A program made the translations under genes and the position numbers. Below, piece after piece: positions 1 through 6,568 of a stretch of 13,720 bases of DNA. This DNA comes from Chloroflexota bacterium. GTDB lineage: Bacteria; Chloroflexota; Anaerolineae; Promineifilales; Promineifilaceae. The notes under the pieces were generated by a model. The model saw only the letters and a program-made list of their open reading frames with translations, was not told the DNA's origin and ran no database searches. Location: assembly GCA_020353135.1 (NCBI GenBank), contig CP070688.1:1460409-1474128 (forward strand), in the 5' to 3' direction. Positions within the stretch are counted from its first letter, which is position 1, and every line of letters starts with the position of its first letter.

Positions 1-1653
1 ATCATCGGCGACTCAGATGGCGAACAAGTTTTCATCTACCGGGGTGTTGATCTGCCGGTCGAAGAAGAGCTGACTTTGGCGCCGTTGGACGGCACCTTCT
101 GGTACCTCGTTTCCATCAGCGATCAGCCCTTGGTCCCAGGCAGTGAGATCACAGCCCAGTTTATGGTTGACGAAAGCGGCCTGAACGGCGTGATTGGCGG
201 CTCCAGTGGCTGTAATGGCTACAATGCCGGCATCAGCGTCGAGAGCGGGGCTTTCGAAGTCAGCCTGGGCGTTTCTACTCAAATCTTCTGCGAATTCCCG
301 CCGGGCTTGATGGAGCAGGAGCAGGCTTATCTGGCCGCCCTGAAAACTGTCAGCGGCTACTCTCGAGCCGGCGATCAGCTCTTGATGCCCAGCGATTCTG
401 GCGTCTTGACCTACAGCTCCACCCAGCCCGAATCGACACTGGACCAGACGGCCGAGTTACAGAATATCACCTGGTATCTGGTTTCTTACAATACGTTGAC
501 GCCAGTCGCCGGAGCCGAGCCAACCGCCTTCTTCGATACCAGCAACACGGTCAGCGGCAATACGGGCTGTAACGATTACACCGGGGCCTATAAGACCGAA
601 CCGGGCAACAGCCTGACTATTAGCGATATCGCCACCACCCGGGCTGCTTGTACCAGTGATGCTCTGACCAAACAGGAACAGGATTTCACCATACTGATGC
701 AGTCGGCCATCAATTATCTGGTTGCCGGCGACCAGCTGAATATCCTGACCGTCGATGGTGGCGTCATGAACTTCACCTCGGTGCCCCCAGCCGGTCCCAC
801 CGGCCCCACGGCCGTCATCAGCGCGCCTTCGGCGGCTACGGTTGGCGAGACGGTGACCTTTGACGGCACCGGTTCCCAGGCGGGCAGCAGCCCCATCGTG
901 GATTACCAGTGGCAGTTTGGAGATGGCGCCCAGGGTTCGGGCCCCACCGTACAGTACGCCTATGGCAACCCGGGCAACTACACCGTGAGCCTGACGGTTA
1001 TTGACCAGTTAGGTCTCAGCAATACCACCAGCCAGGCCATCGCCGTTAGCGCCGCGGCCGACCAACCGCCAACGGCAGCCATCACCGGTCCAACGGCCGT
1101 AGCAGTGAACGAGAGCGCCACTTACAGCGCGGCCGGTAGCACCCAGGGCAGTGCTGCCATCACCCGGTACATCTGGAACTTTGGCGATGGCACCGCCCTT
1201 GAGACGACCGAACCGACGGCCACCACCGTATTCCGGGTGGCCGGTGTCTTCAACGTGACGGTGACAGTGGTTGATGCTAACAACCTCAGTGACAGCGCCG
1301 GCATGCAGACTTCGGTCGGTGCCACCTTACAAGGAACTGAGTGGGTCCTGAACAATACCCTGCCGGGCACTTCGATCACGATCCAGTTCGCGAACGATAC
1401 GTTGTCTGGTTTCGGTGGCTGCAATAGCTACAACTCGACCTATACGGCTTCGGCCAACGGCGCCATGACCATCGGGCTCATCAACTCGTCGCAGGCGCTA
1501 TGCTCAGAAGAGATCAACCAGCAAGAGCAGGCCTACTTCGCCAGCTTGTCGGTAACCAGCGCCTGGTCTATTAGTGGCAGCCAGCTCACCTTGACGACAG
1601 CCAATGGCCCCCCGGTCTTCACCGGCCGGCCTTTGGCGACGCCGTATCAATAA
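1..1653 (+). CDS. 5'-truncated META/PKD multi-domain extracytoplasmic protein
   Basis: The reading frame is open from base 1 to the TAA at 1651-1653, so the true start lies upstream. A TTG at 76 could serve as a start, but it has no convincing ribosome site and open frame continues above it. Counting from base 1, the visible 550 residues hold five domains: META/HslJ-like (about 27-140), META (about 150-258), PKD (about 263-348, motif WQFGDG), PKD (about 352-440, motif WNFGDG) and META (about 441-545). Each META copy has the family's GCN-x-Y motif plus a second Cys about 25-35 residues later, a likely disulphide pair in an exported protein. META and PKD domains are typical of secreted or surface-attached bacterial proteins; META domains have been linked to stress resistance and protease-inhibitor-like folds. 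The specific function is unknown. No membrane anchor is seen at the C terminus, so any signal peptide or lipobox must be in the missing N terminus. Confidence 0.85.
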   Translation: MIGDSDGEQVFIYRGVDLPVEEELTLAPLDGTFWYLVSISDQPLVPGSEITAQFMVDESGLNGVIGGSSGCNGYNAGISVESGAFEVSLGVSTQIFCEFPPGLMEQEQAYLAALKTVSGYSRAGDQLLMPSDSGVLTYSSTQPESTLDQTAELQNITWYLVSYNTLTPVAGAEPTAFFDTSNTVSGNTGCNDYTGAYKTEPGNSLTISDIATTRAACTSDALTKQEQDFTILMQSAINYLVAGDQLNILTVDGGVMNFTSVPPAGPTGPTAVISAPSAATVGETVTFDGTGSQAGSSPIVDYQWQFGDGAQGSGPTVQYAYGNPGNYTVSLTVIDQLGLSNTTSQAIAVSAAADQPPTAAITGPTAVAVNESATYSAAGSTQGSAAITRYIWNFGDGTALETTEPTATTVFRVAGVFNVTVTVVDANNLSDSAGMQTSVGATLQGTEWVLNNTLPGTSITIQFANDTLSGFGGCNSYNSTYTASANGAMTIGLINSSQALCSEEINQQEQAYFASLSVTSAWSISGSQLTLTTANGPPVFTGRPLATPYQ

Positions 1654-1708
1654 GGCGAACTGCATCCTCGTTTAGCAAATATCGCTAAGCGTTGAACATA
1701 GTCGATGA

Positions 1709-1743
1709 AGCGGAGCCGGGATTTCCCGGCTCCGCTTTTTTTT
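1709..1743 (+). terminator. Intrinsic terminator of the META/PKD gene
   Basis: A perfect 12-bp stem (AGCGGAGCCGGG, loop ATTT, CCCGGCTCCGCT) runs directly into an eight-base T tract. It starts 55 bp after the stop codon at 1653. This is a canonical rho-independent terminator for plus-strand transcription. On the minus strand no T tract follows the stem, so it is not expected to work in both directions. Confidence 0.92.
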
Positions 1744-1895
1744 CGGACCCGGAACAGCGCGAGAGAATCATGCGTAGACTTCAAACGGGAGAAATCGTGC
1801 AAACCCATTGGCAACAGCTCAAGCGGCAGGATGGCAGCTTCTTTTACGCCAATGTCACCGAGAACATCCTGGAAAGGGACGGCCAAGAGGTGATC
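1743..1895 (+). pseudogene. PAS-domain remnant
   Basis: One plus-strand frame across 1743-1895 reads like the C-terminal half of a PAS sensor domain. It has a DPEQRERIMRRL helix, a spaced LKRQDGSFFY strand pair (the usual 'RRKDGS.FW' PAS motif), then ERDGQEVI, where the last beta strand normally begins. The similarity stops there: the expected 'G..RDIT' ending is absent and the frame drifts into unrelated sequence to a stop at 2042. Upstream it begins inside the T tract of the terminator, with no start codon or ribosome site of its own. I read it as a relic of a sensor kinase or cyclase gene caught between two convergent genes. It could still be chance similarity, because only about 50 codons are involved. 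Confidence 0.5.
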
Positions 1896-2028
1896 CCGGG
1901 TAGAGCCGGCGATATGATCGTGGCGGCCAGGACAGTCGTGGTGCCGCCCAATAGGATCGTGAGATTGCGAAGGGTTGTTCTTGAAGGCATATTTACCCTG
2001 GTATCGGATCTCCTCGGGGGCCCGATGA

Positions 2029-2430
2029 TTATGAATGGATGATCTTGTTGGGTAAAAACTTGCCATCGACGATCGATGGCCCGACAAGATTCCAGCTCCA
2101 CGACACTTCGGGCGCGATGCGCATGTACGTTCCGGATCCAAATTGGCCGTCGCGCTCAACAAAGTCCGCAGCCCCATAGATTCTTATGCCGCGCGGCTTC
2201 CAGGGTCGTATCGATTCCATGTCGTCAACCAATAGGGCCACTTTTTCATTGCCCGCGCGCACATTCTTATATTTACGCGTGTTTTTCGGTTTTACGCCGC
2301 TTACATAGAAATAGGTTCCGTCATATTCAAAGGTCACGGCGGCGGCATCAGGTTGATTGTCTTCTGATACGGTAGCGATCCGGGCTAGGGGCTGCGTTTG
2401 AAAATAGGCGACTTCTTTTTCTGCAAACAT
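2029..2430 (-). CDS. PPOX-class probable F420-dependent oxidoreductase
   Basis: This 133-residue protein has the split-barrel flavin-binding fold of the pyridoxamine-phosphate-oxidase-like superfamily. The N terminus (MFAEKEVAYFQTQPLARIAT) is the 'F...E..YL..QPLGRLAT' start of the family typified by MSMEG_5819-like F420 enzymes. It continues with TRKYKNVRAGNEKVALLVDD at about 51-70 and WKPRGIRIYGAADF at about 77-90, matching that family's central strands and its PRGIEIRG signature. SWNL near residues 111-114 matches the family's C-terminal end. The likely role is an F420- or flavin-dependent reductase acting on an unknown small substrate in the cytosol. The ATG is preceded by GGAG at a suitable distance. 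It lies 91 bp downstream of the marR-type gene on the same strand and is probably co-transcribed, so MarR may control it. The cofactor (F420 or FMN) is inferred from family only. Confidence 0.85.
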   Translation of the reverse strand: MFAEKEVAYFQTQPLARIATVSEDNQPDAAAVTFEYDGTYFYVSGVKPKNTRKYKNVRAGNEKVALLVDDMESIRPWKPRGIRIYGAADFVERDGQFGSGTYMRIAPEVSWSWNLVGPSIVDGKFLPNKIIHS

Positions 2431-2521
2431 TTAATGATTCTCCATTTCTTGTTGGGTGTTATTTCGTTCCATTAGCTTTTATTTTTGCTCTAGCTGATTG
2501 GGAATAAAGACTAGTAGGCTT

Positions 2522-2968
2522 CTATTTCCTCAGGCCAAGCTTGCGGCATAATCGACCTAGCTGCCTTTGTTCTTCCGGCGCCAGGTAGTTCATTTCTCGC
2601 GTGATCGCCGCCACGTGAACGGGCAATACCTGTTCTGTTTTCTGGCGACCTTCGCCGGTCAGGTGTATGAAGATGCAGCGGCGATCTTCAAGGCTACGCT
2701 GGCGTTTCACGAAACCTCGATTCTCCAATTTATCGATGACCGCGACCATGTTACTTTTGCTTACCAGCAATTTCTGTCCGATTTCTTTTTGAGTCAGCGG
2801 TCCTAAATGATAAATCATCTCTAGCGTCCCGAATTGAGAGCCGCTGAGGTCGCCAACGGTATCCTGGGCTTCGATTCGCGCGCCAAATGTTTCATAGGCG
2901 CGAACAAACTTGATGAACGTATCAAGCGCCAATATCTCTTCCGGTGTGCCCTTATACTTGGTGCTCAC
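2522..2968 (-). CDS. MarR-family transcriptional regulator
   Basis: This 148-residue protein has MarR winged-helix organisation: dimerisation helix at about 10-33, helix-turn-helix at about 58-80 (LTQKEIGQKLLVSKSNMVAVIDKL), a beta wing at about 86-102 containing the family's D-R-R motif (LEDRRC), and a C-terminal dimerisation helix. The start is a GTG at 2968-2966 with GGAG eight bases upstream. Cys98 next to the wing and Cys141 are present, but I see no canonical N-terminal redox cysteine like that of OhrR. A strong promoter with an overlapping palindrome lies directly upstream, which points to autorepression. The PPOX-family gene follows on the same strand and is the most likely co-regulated target. 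MarR proteins usually release DNA on binding phenolic or other small ligands; the ligand here is unknown. Confidence 0.93.
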   Translation of the reverse strand: MSTKYKGTPEEILALDTFIKFVRAYETFGARIEAQDTVGDLSGSQFGTLEMIYHLGPLTQKEIGQKLLVSKSNMVAVIDKLENRGFVKRQRSLEDRRCIFIHLTGEGRQKTEQVLPVHVAAITREMNYLAPEEQRQLGRLCRKLGLRK

Positions 2969-3001
2969 AGCGTAATCTCCAAAATATAGTTCAATACAAA
3001 A

Positions 3002-3019
3002 TAGTTCATAATCGAACTA
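3002..3019 (-). promoter_or_regulatory. Probable MarR operator
   Basis: The palindrome TAGTTC-N6-GAACTA lies immediately downstream of the -10 box of the marR promoter, covering the expected transcription start. Another TAGTTC half-site occurs 15 bp away at 2987-2992, closer to the marR start codon. The length and A/T-rich flanks fit MarR-family operators. Binding would block RNA polymerase at the marR-PPOX promoter. Confidence 0.7.
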
Positions 3020-3048
3020 AATATACGATAAGACTAACTGCTCGTCAA
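3020..3048 (-). promoter_or_regulatory. Promoter of the marR-PPOX operon
   Basis: Read on the minus strand, TTGACG (3048-3043) and TATATT (3025-3020) are separated by exactly 17 bp, close to the sigma-70 consensus. The start would fall inside the palindrome at 3002-3019, about 45-50 bp upstream of the GTG start codon of the MarR gene. Confidence 0.7.
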
Positions 3049-3168
3049 TGGTTTTCGAGGATATGTTGATCTGTAAAGAAGGGAATTTACTCTCGCTGCT
3101 GATCAGGCACGATAAGCCCAGTTAAGAAATCAAAGCTCCGAACCCCGGCCGATCATGACATTCGTCAC

Positions 3169-3197
3169 TTGACCGCCGAATACAATATTGATAATGT
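3169..3197 (+). promoter_or_regulatory. Promoter of the ABC exporter operon
   Basis: TTGACC (3169-3174) and TAATGT (3192-3197) have a 17-bp spacer, a good sigma-70-like match. It is the only convincing promoter I see ahead of the seven-gene plus-strand operon. The predicted start, near 3204, coincides with the TetR-type palindrome. Confidence 0.65.
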
Positions 3198-3203
3198 ACA
3201 CTG

Positions 3204-3220
3204 ACCGACGGTTGGTCGGT
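3204..3220 (+). promoter_or_regulatory. Probable TetR-family operator
   Basis: The inverted repeat ACCGAC-N5-GTCGGT begins seven bases after the -10 box of the operon promoter, at about +1. Repeats of the form ACCGAC...GTCGGT are common TetR-family binding sites. The second gene of the operon encodes a TetR protein, so a simple autoregulatory loop is the natural reading. Confidence 0.75.
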
Positions 3221-3250
3221 GAAAATTTATGATGGATCATTAGGGTCAGC

Positions 3251-4483
3251 ATGTTCAAATTTACCAAGATGGCCTGGAGAAATATCTGGCGAAACTGGCG
3301 CCGCACAGCCATCGCCCTGATCGCCATCGTGCTCGGCTTGATCCTCATCATCATTTGGGATGGCTTTCTTCAGGGATTCGACCAGGCCATTCACGGCAAC
3401 TCGGTACGCTTGTATGGAGGCAATATTCAAGTCCATGCCCCCGGGTTTCGGGATAGAGCCAGCCGGCTTCCCCTGATCCCCCTCGACAATGCCGACGAAG
3501 TGGTTCAAGCCGTTCAAGGCACGCCGGAAGTGGTGGCGGTGGCCAGGCGAATTAATACCGGCGGCTTGATCAGTAGCCCGGAAGGCAGCTACCCGGTGAT
3601 AATTAGCGGCATTGAACCAGAAGTCGAAGCGCCGATTAACCTCATGGCCGAGAACATCGACCAGGGCCGGTTTCTCAATTCAGAGGATGGCGACGCCATC
3701 GTCATTGGGCAGGCCATGGCCGATTTGCTGGGCGTCACCGTCGGCGACCGGGTCACCCTCATGGGGCGCCGCCTGGACGAATCGATGCGCCAATCGACGA
3801 TGACCGTCGCCGGCATTTACGATCTGGGCACAAAAGAAGCGGAAAAGATCACCGTACTCATCGCCCTGCCTACCGCGCAAACTTTGTACAACCTGCGGGG
3901 CCAGGAAACCGAGGTGGCCATCTCGTTGCAGTCCGTCGGCCAGGAGAACACATTGATCCCCGATCTGCAGGCTGACTTACCCCAATATGAGGTCGATTCC
4001 TGGGTTACCCTGCGACCGGAGATCCAGGAAATGATGGCCCTCGAGAACGCTTTTTTGGGCATATTTGGCTTGATCGTCTTGCTCATCGCCAGCATTGGCA
4101 TTCTCAACCTGATGCTGATGGCGGTCTTTGAACGCACCCGCGAGATGGGTGTCTTACAAGCGTTGGGCATGAAGGGCCGGCAACTGATGGGGTTGTTCGT
4201 GATGGAAGGCATGATGATCGGCGCCGTTGGGGCCGTGGTCGGCTGCATCCTGGGCTGGCTCTTGATCTTGCTCCTGGCCCAGGTCGGCATTGATATGAGT
4301 AGCTATGGTGAAGGATACGGCGAGTTTACAGCCTTGATGGGCGAACGAATCTTTCCCAGCGCCAGCTTGATCTCCATCGTCGGTTATGGCATTGGGGTCG
4401 TTTTCATCGCCGGGCTGGCTTCTCTGCTCCCCGCCCGTCAAGCTTCGCGCAATGAACCGGCCGAGGCCCTGCATCACGTCTAG
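3251..4483 (+). CDS. FtsX/MacB-type ABC exporter permease 1
   Basis: This 410-residue integral membrane protein has the MacB/LolC/LolE permease plan. TM1 is at about 18-38, a large extracytoplasmic MacB-like core domain at about 45-265, and TM2, TM3 and TM4 are at about 268-292, 318-345 and 374-396. The cytoplasmic ERTREMGVLQALGMK segment (294-308), between TM2 and TM3, is the conserved ATPase-contacting motif of the family, and the protein ends RNEPAEALHHV. It has no ATPase domain, so it must work with the separate ATPase at the end of the operon. The ATG has AGGG five bases upstream, a modest ribosome site. It is the first gene behind the TetR-controlled promoter. By eye it is about three-quarters to four-fifths identical to the permease at 5269. 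The substrate is unknown: candidates are lipids or lipoproteins, peptides, or toxic amphiphiles. Confidence 0.93.
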   Translation: MFKFTKMAWRNIWRNWRRTAIALIAIVLGLILIIIWDGFLQGFDQAIHGNSVRLYGGNIQVHAPGFRDRASRLPLIPLDNADEVVQAVQGTPEVVAVARRINTGGLISSPEGSYPVIISGIEPEVEAPINLMAENIDQGRFLNSEDGDAIVIGQAMADLLGVTVGDRVTLMGRRLDESMRQSTMTVAGIYDLGTKEAEKITVLIALPTAQTLYNLRGQETEVAISLQSVGQENTLIPDLQADLPQYEVDSWVTLRPEIQEMMALENAFLGIFGLIVLLIASIGILNLMLMAVFERTREMGVLQALGMKGRQLMGLFVMEGMMIGAVGAVVGCILGWLLILLLAQVGIDMSSYGEGYGEFTALMGERIFPSASLISIVGYGIGVVFIAGLASLLPARQASRNEPAEALHHV

Positions 4484-4529
4484 AGGTATTGCTTACAAAG
4501 CTAGTGAGTTCGATCACCAGGAAAATGAC

Positions 4530-5231
4530 ATGAACCGGATCGTTAAAGATGCAGAAATCAGGCGAGCGGAGATTCTCGATACCGCTCAGCAGCTCTTTCT
4601 CCAAAAAGGGTATGAGCAAACCTCCATCCAGGACATCATCGACGTTATCGGCATCGCCAAAGGCACTTTTTATCACTACTTCGACTCCAAGAGCCAGCTA
4701 TTGAACGAGCTGATTGGGCGCATGCTCAACCAGACGGTGCAAATGGTCGAGCCCATCGTGCGGGATGAGAACCTGGACGCCCTGGAAAAATTCCAGCTCT
4801 ACTTCAGCGAGATCGTCAGTTGGAAAACTGAAAATAAAGCCTTTATGCTGGACATCCTGCGTGCATGGTACAGGAATGAAAATGCTATCTTCCGTTTCAA
4901 GTTGACAGCCGCCTCGATCGAGGCCGTTGTGCCCCCGCTTACCACTATCATTCACCAGGGAGTGGCCGAGGGCGTTTTCACCACTTGCTATCCTGACGAT
5001 ATCGGAGAAATTATTCTGTCAACGATGCGGTCACTATCGGAAGGTGTCGCGCTCATGATCCTGAATGAGGAAGAGCGCGCCATCCTAAATGAGGAAGAGC
5101 GCGCCAATATGCTGTCGACCATGGAAAGGAAATCCGCCGTCCACCAATACGCCATTGAACGCCTGTTGGGCGCGCCGGCGGGTTCTTTACAGCTATTTGA
5201 TATCCAACGGTTACATGAGTGGGTAGTATAA
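4530..5231 (+). CDS. TetR-family transcriptional regulator of the exporter operon
   Basis: This 233-residue protein starts with a typical TetR DNA-binding domain: RRAEILDTAQQLFLQKGYEQ (11-30), then a helix-turn-helix at about 31-50 (TSIQDIIDVIGIAKGTFYHY) followed by FDSKSQLL. The rest is a helical ligand-binding and dimerisation domain without a recognised ligand signature. The open frame reaches back into permease 1, but the ATG at 4530 has AGGA seven bases upstream and the correct TetR N terminus, so I chose it. It lies 46 bp after permease 1 and 37 bp before permease 2, splitting the duplicated pair. The palindrome at 3204-3220 is its probable site, giving negative autoregulation relieved by an exported or sensed compound. 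Residues 177-192 are an eight-residue repeat (ILNEEERA twice) from a 24-bp tandem duplication. Confidence 0.93.
   Translation: MNRIVKDAEIRRAEILDTAQQLFLQKGYEQTSIQDIIDVIGIAKGTFYHYFDSKSQLLNELIGRMLNQTVQMVEPIVRDENLDALEKFQLYFSEIVSWKTENKAFMLDILRAWYRNENAIFRFKLTAASIEAVVPPLTTIIHQGVAEGVFTTCYPDDIGEIILSTMRSLSEGVALMILNEEERAILNEEERANMLSTMERKSAVHQYAIERLLGAPAGSLQLFDIQRLHEWVV
5058..5105 (+). repeat. 24-bp tandem duplication inside the TetR gene
   Basis: Two adjacent 24-bp units (5058-5081 and 5082-5105) differ at one base, G versus A at the sixth position. They are in frame and encode ILNEEERA twice. This looks like a recent slippage or duplication event that lengthens a helix of the ligand-binding domain by about two turns. 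Confidence 0.95.
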
Positions 5232-5268
5232 AAAGCCAAGCTGAGTAAAACAGCGAGGAGGTATTCCT

Positions 5269-6498
5269 ATGTTTAAATTCGCTAAAATGGCCTGGAGAAA
5301 TATCTGGCGTAACTGGCGCCGTACGGCTATCGCCACCATCGCCATTGTGCTCGGCTTGATCCTGCTCATCTTCATGGATGCTGCCATTGAAGGCTCCGAT
5401 CAAGCCACCTACGGTAACGCCGTCCGGCTATACGGGGGCAATATTCAAGTTCACGCCCCTGGTTTCCGGGAAAGGGCCCGGCGCCTGCCCCTCATTCCGC
5501 TGGCTAATGCCGACGACGTGGTTCAAGCCGTTCAAGGCAATCCAGAAGTGGTGGCGGCCGCCAAGCGGATCAACACCGCTGGCCTGATCAGTAGCCCGGA
5601 AGGCAGTTTTCCGGTGACCATCAGCGGCATAGAACCAGATGTCGAAGTGCCCGTTAACCTCATGGCCGAAACCATCAACCAGGGCCGCTTTCTAACTTCT
5701 CAGGATGAGGATGCCATCGTCATCGGCGAAGGCTTGGCGGAATTGCTCAATGTTGGCGTCGGCGACCGGGTTACCCTGTTGGGGCGACGACTGGATGAAT
5801 CGATGCGCCAATCCACGATGACCGTGGTCGGCATCTACGATCTGGGCACGAAAGAGGCCGAAAAGTTAACAGTTCTCATCACCCTGCGTAGAGCGCAAAC
5901 CTTGTACAACCTGCGGGACCAGGAAACCGAGGTGGCCATCTCGTTGCAAGAGGTTGGCCAAGAGGGCGCGTTGATACCGGCCTTGCAATCTATTTTGCCC
6001 GGCTACGAGGTTGATTCCTGGGATACCTTGAGGCCAGAACTGCAAGAATTGCTGGCCATCAAAAGCGTCTTTGTGAGCATATTTGGGTTAATCGTGTTGC
6101 TCATCGCCAGCATTGGCATTCTCAACCTGATGCTGATGGCGGTCTTTGAACGCACCCGTGAAATGGGCGTTCTGCAAGCGCTGGGCATGAAAGGCCGGCA
6201 ACTGATGGGCCTGTTCGTGATGGAAGGGATGATGATCGGCGCCGTTGGCGCGGTGGTCGGCTGCATCCTGGGCTGGTTTCTGGTTTGGCTCGTCGCCCAG
6301 GTCGGCATTGATTTAGGTTATGCCGCCGATATGGGTGAGATATCGGCATTAATGGGCGATCGTCTCTATCCAAGCATCGGCTTGAATAAGATCGTCGGTT
6401 ATGGCATCGCCGTCGTCTTCATCGCCGGGCTGGCTTCCCTGATACCTGCCCGGCAGGCTTCACGTAACGAACCGTCCGAAGCCCTTCATCACGTCTAG
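5269..6498 (+). CDS. FtsX/MacB-type ABC exporter permease 2
   Basis: This 409-residue paralogue of permease 1 has the same start (MFKF.KMAWRNIWRNWRRTAI), the same four-TM plan with an extracytoplasmic core between TM1 and TM2, the same ERTREMGVLQALGMK cytoplasmic motif and the same RNEP.EALHHV end. The main differences are in the end of TM1 and the first extracytoplasmic helix (about 33-50), the segment before TM2, and the loop between TM3 and TM4 (about 345-372). It has the best ribosome site of the operon, AGGAGG seven bases before the ATG. It probably pairs with permease 1 or permease 3 as a heterodimer, as LolC pairs with LolE, but homodimers are equally possible. A 62-bp stretch is identical to permease 1 at the DNA level, which supports tandem duplication. 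Confidence 0.93.
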   Translation: MFKFAKMAWRNIWRNWRRTAIATIAIVLGLILLIFMDAAIEGSDQATYGNAVRLYGGNIQVHAPGFRERARRLPLIPLANADDVVQAVQGNPEVVAAAKRINTAGLISSPEGSFPVTISGIEPDVEVPVNLMAETINQGRFLTSQDEDAIVIGEGLAELLNVGVGDRVTLLGRRLDESMRQSTMTVVGIYDLGTKEAEKLTVLITLRRAQTLYNLRDQETEVAISLQEVGQEGALIPALQSILPGYEVDSWDTLRPELQELLAIKSVFVSIFGLIVLLIASIGILNLMLMAVFERTREMGVLQALGMKGRQLMGLFVMEGMMIGAVGAVVGCILGWFLVWLVAQVGIDLGYAADMGEISALMGDRLYPSIGLNKIVGYGIAVVFIAGLASLIPARQASRNEPSEALHHV

Positions 6499-6510
6499 CC
6501 CCATACCGCC

Positions 6511-6530
6511 TGTAGGCCTACATCATGTAG
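6511..6530 (+). repeat. Overlapping palindromes between permease 2 and the first adaptor
   Basis: Two perfect inverted repeats share an arm: TGTAGGCCTACA (6511-6522) and CTACAT-C-ATGTAG (6518-6530). The central CTACA can pair with the TGTAG on either side. It is short, has no T tract, and could be a protein-binding site or a weak RNA structure in the leader of the adaptor gene. Confidence 0.4.
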
Positions 6531-6568
6531 TGCACCATTATGAGTAAATTTTGCAGGATCAATCGTTA

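Noticed and set aside
1692..2042. 116-codon plus-strand frame taken as a whole gene
   Set aside because: It starts inside the terminator, has no ribosome site, and only 1743-1895 resembles a protein family; annotated as a PAS relic instead.
4386..4529. Longer N terminus for the TetR protein
   Set aside because: The extension overlaps permease 1 out of frame and precedes the normal TetR N terminus; ATG 4530 has a good ribosome site.
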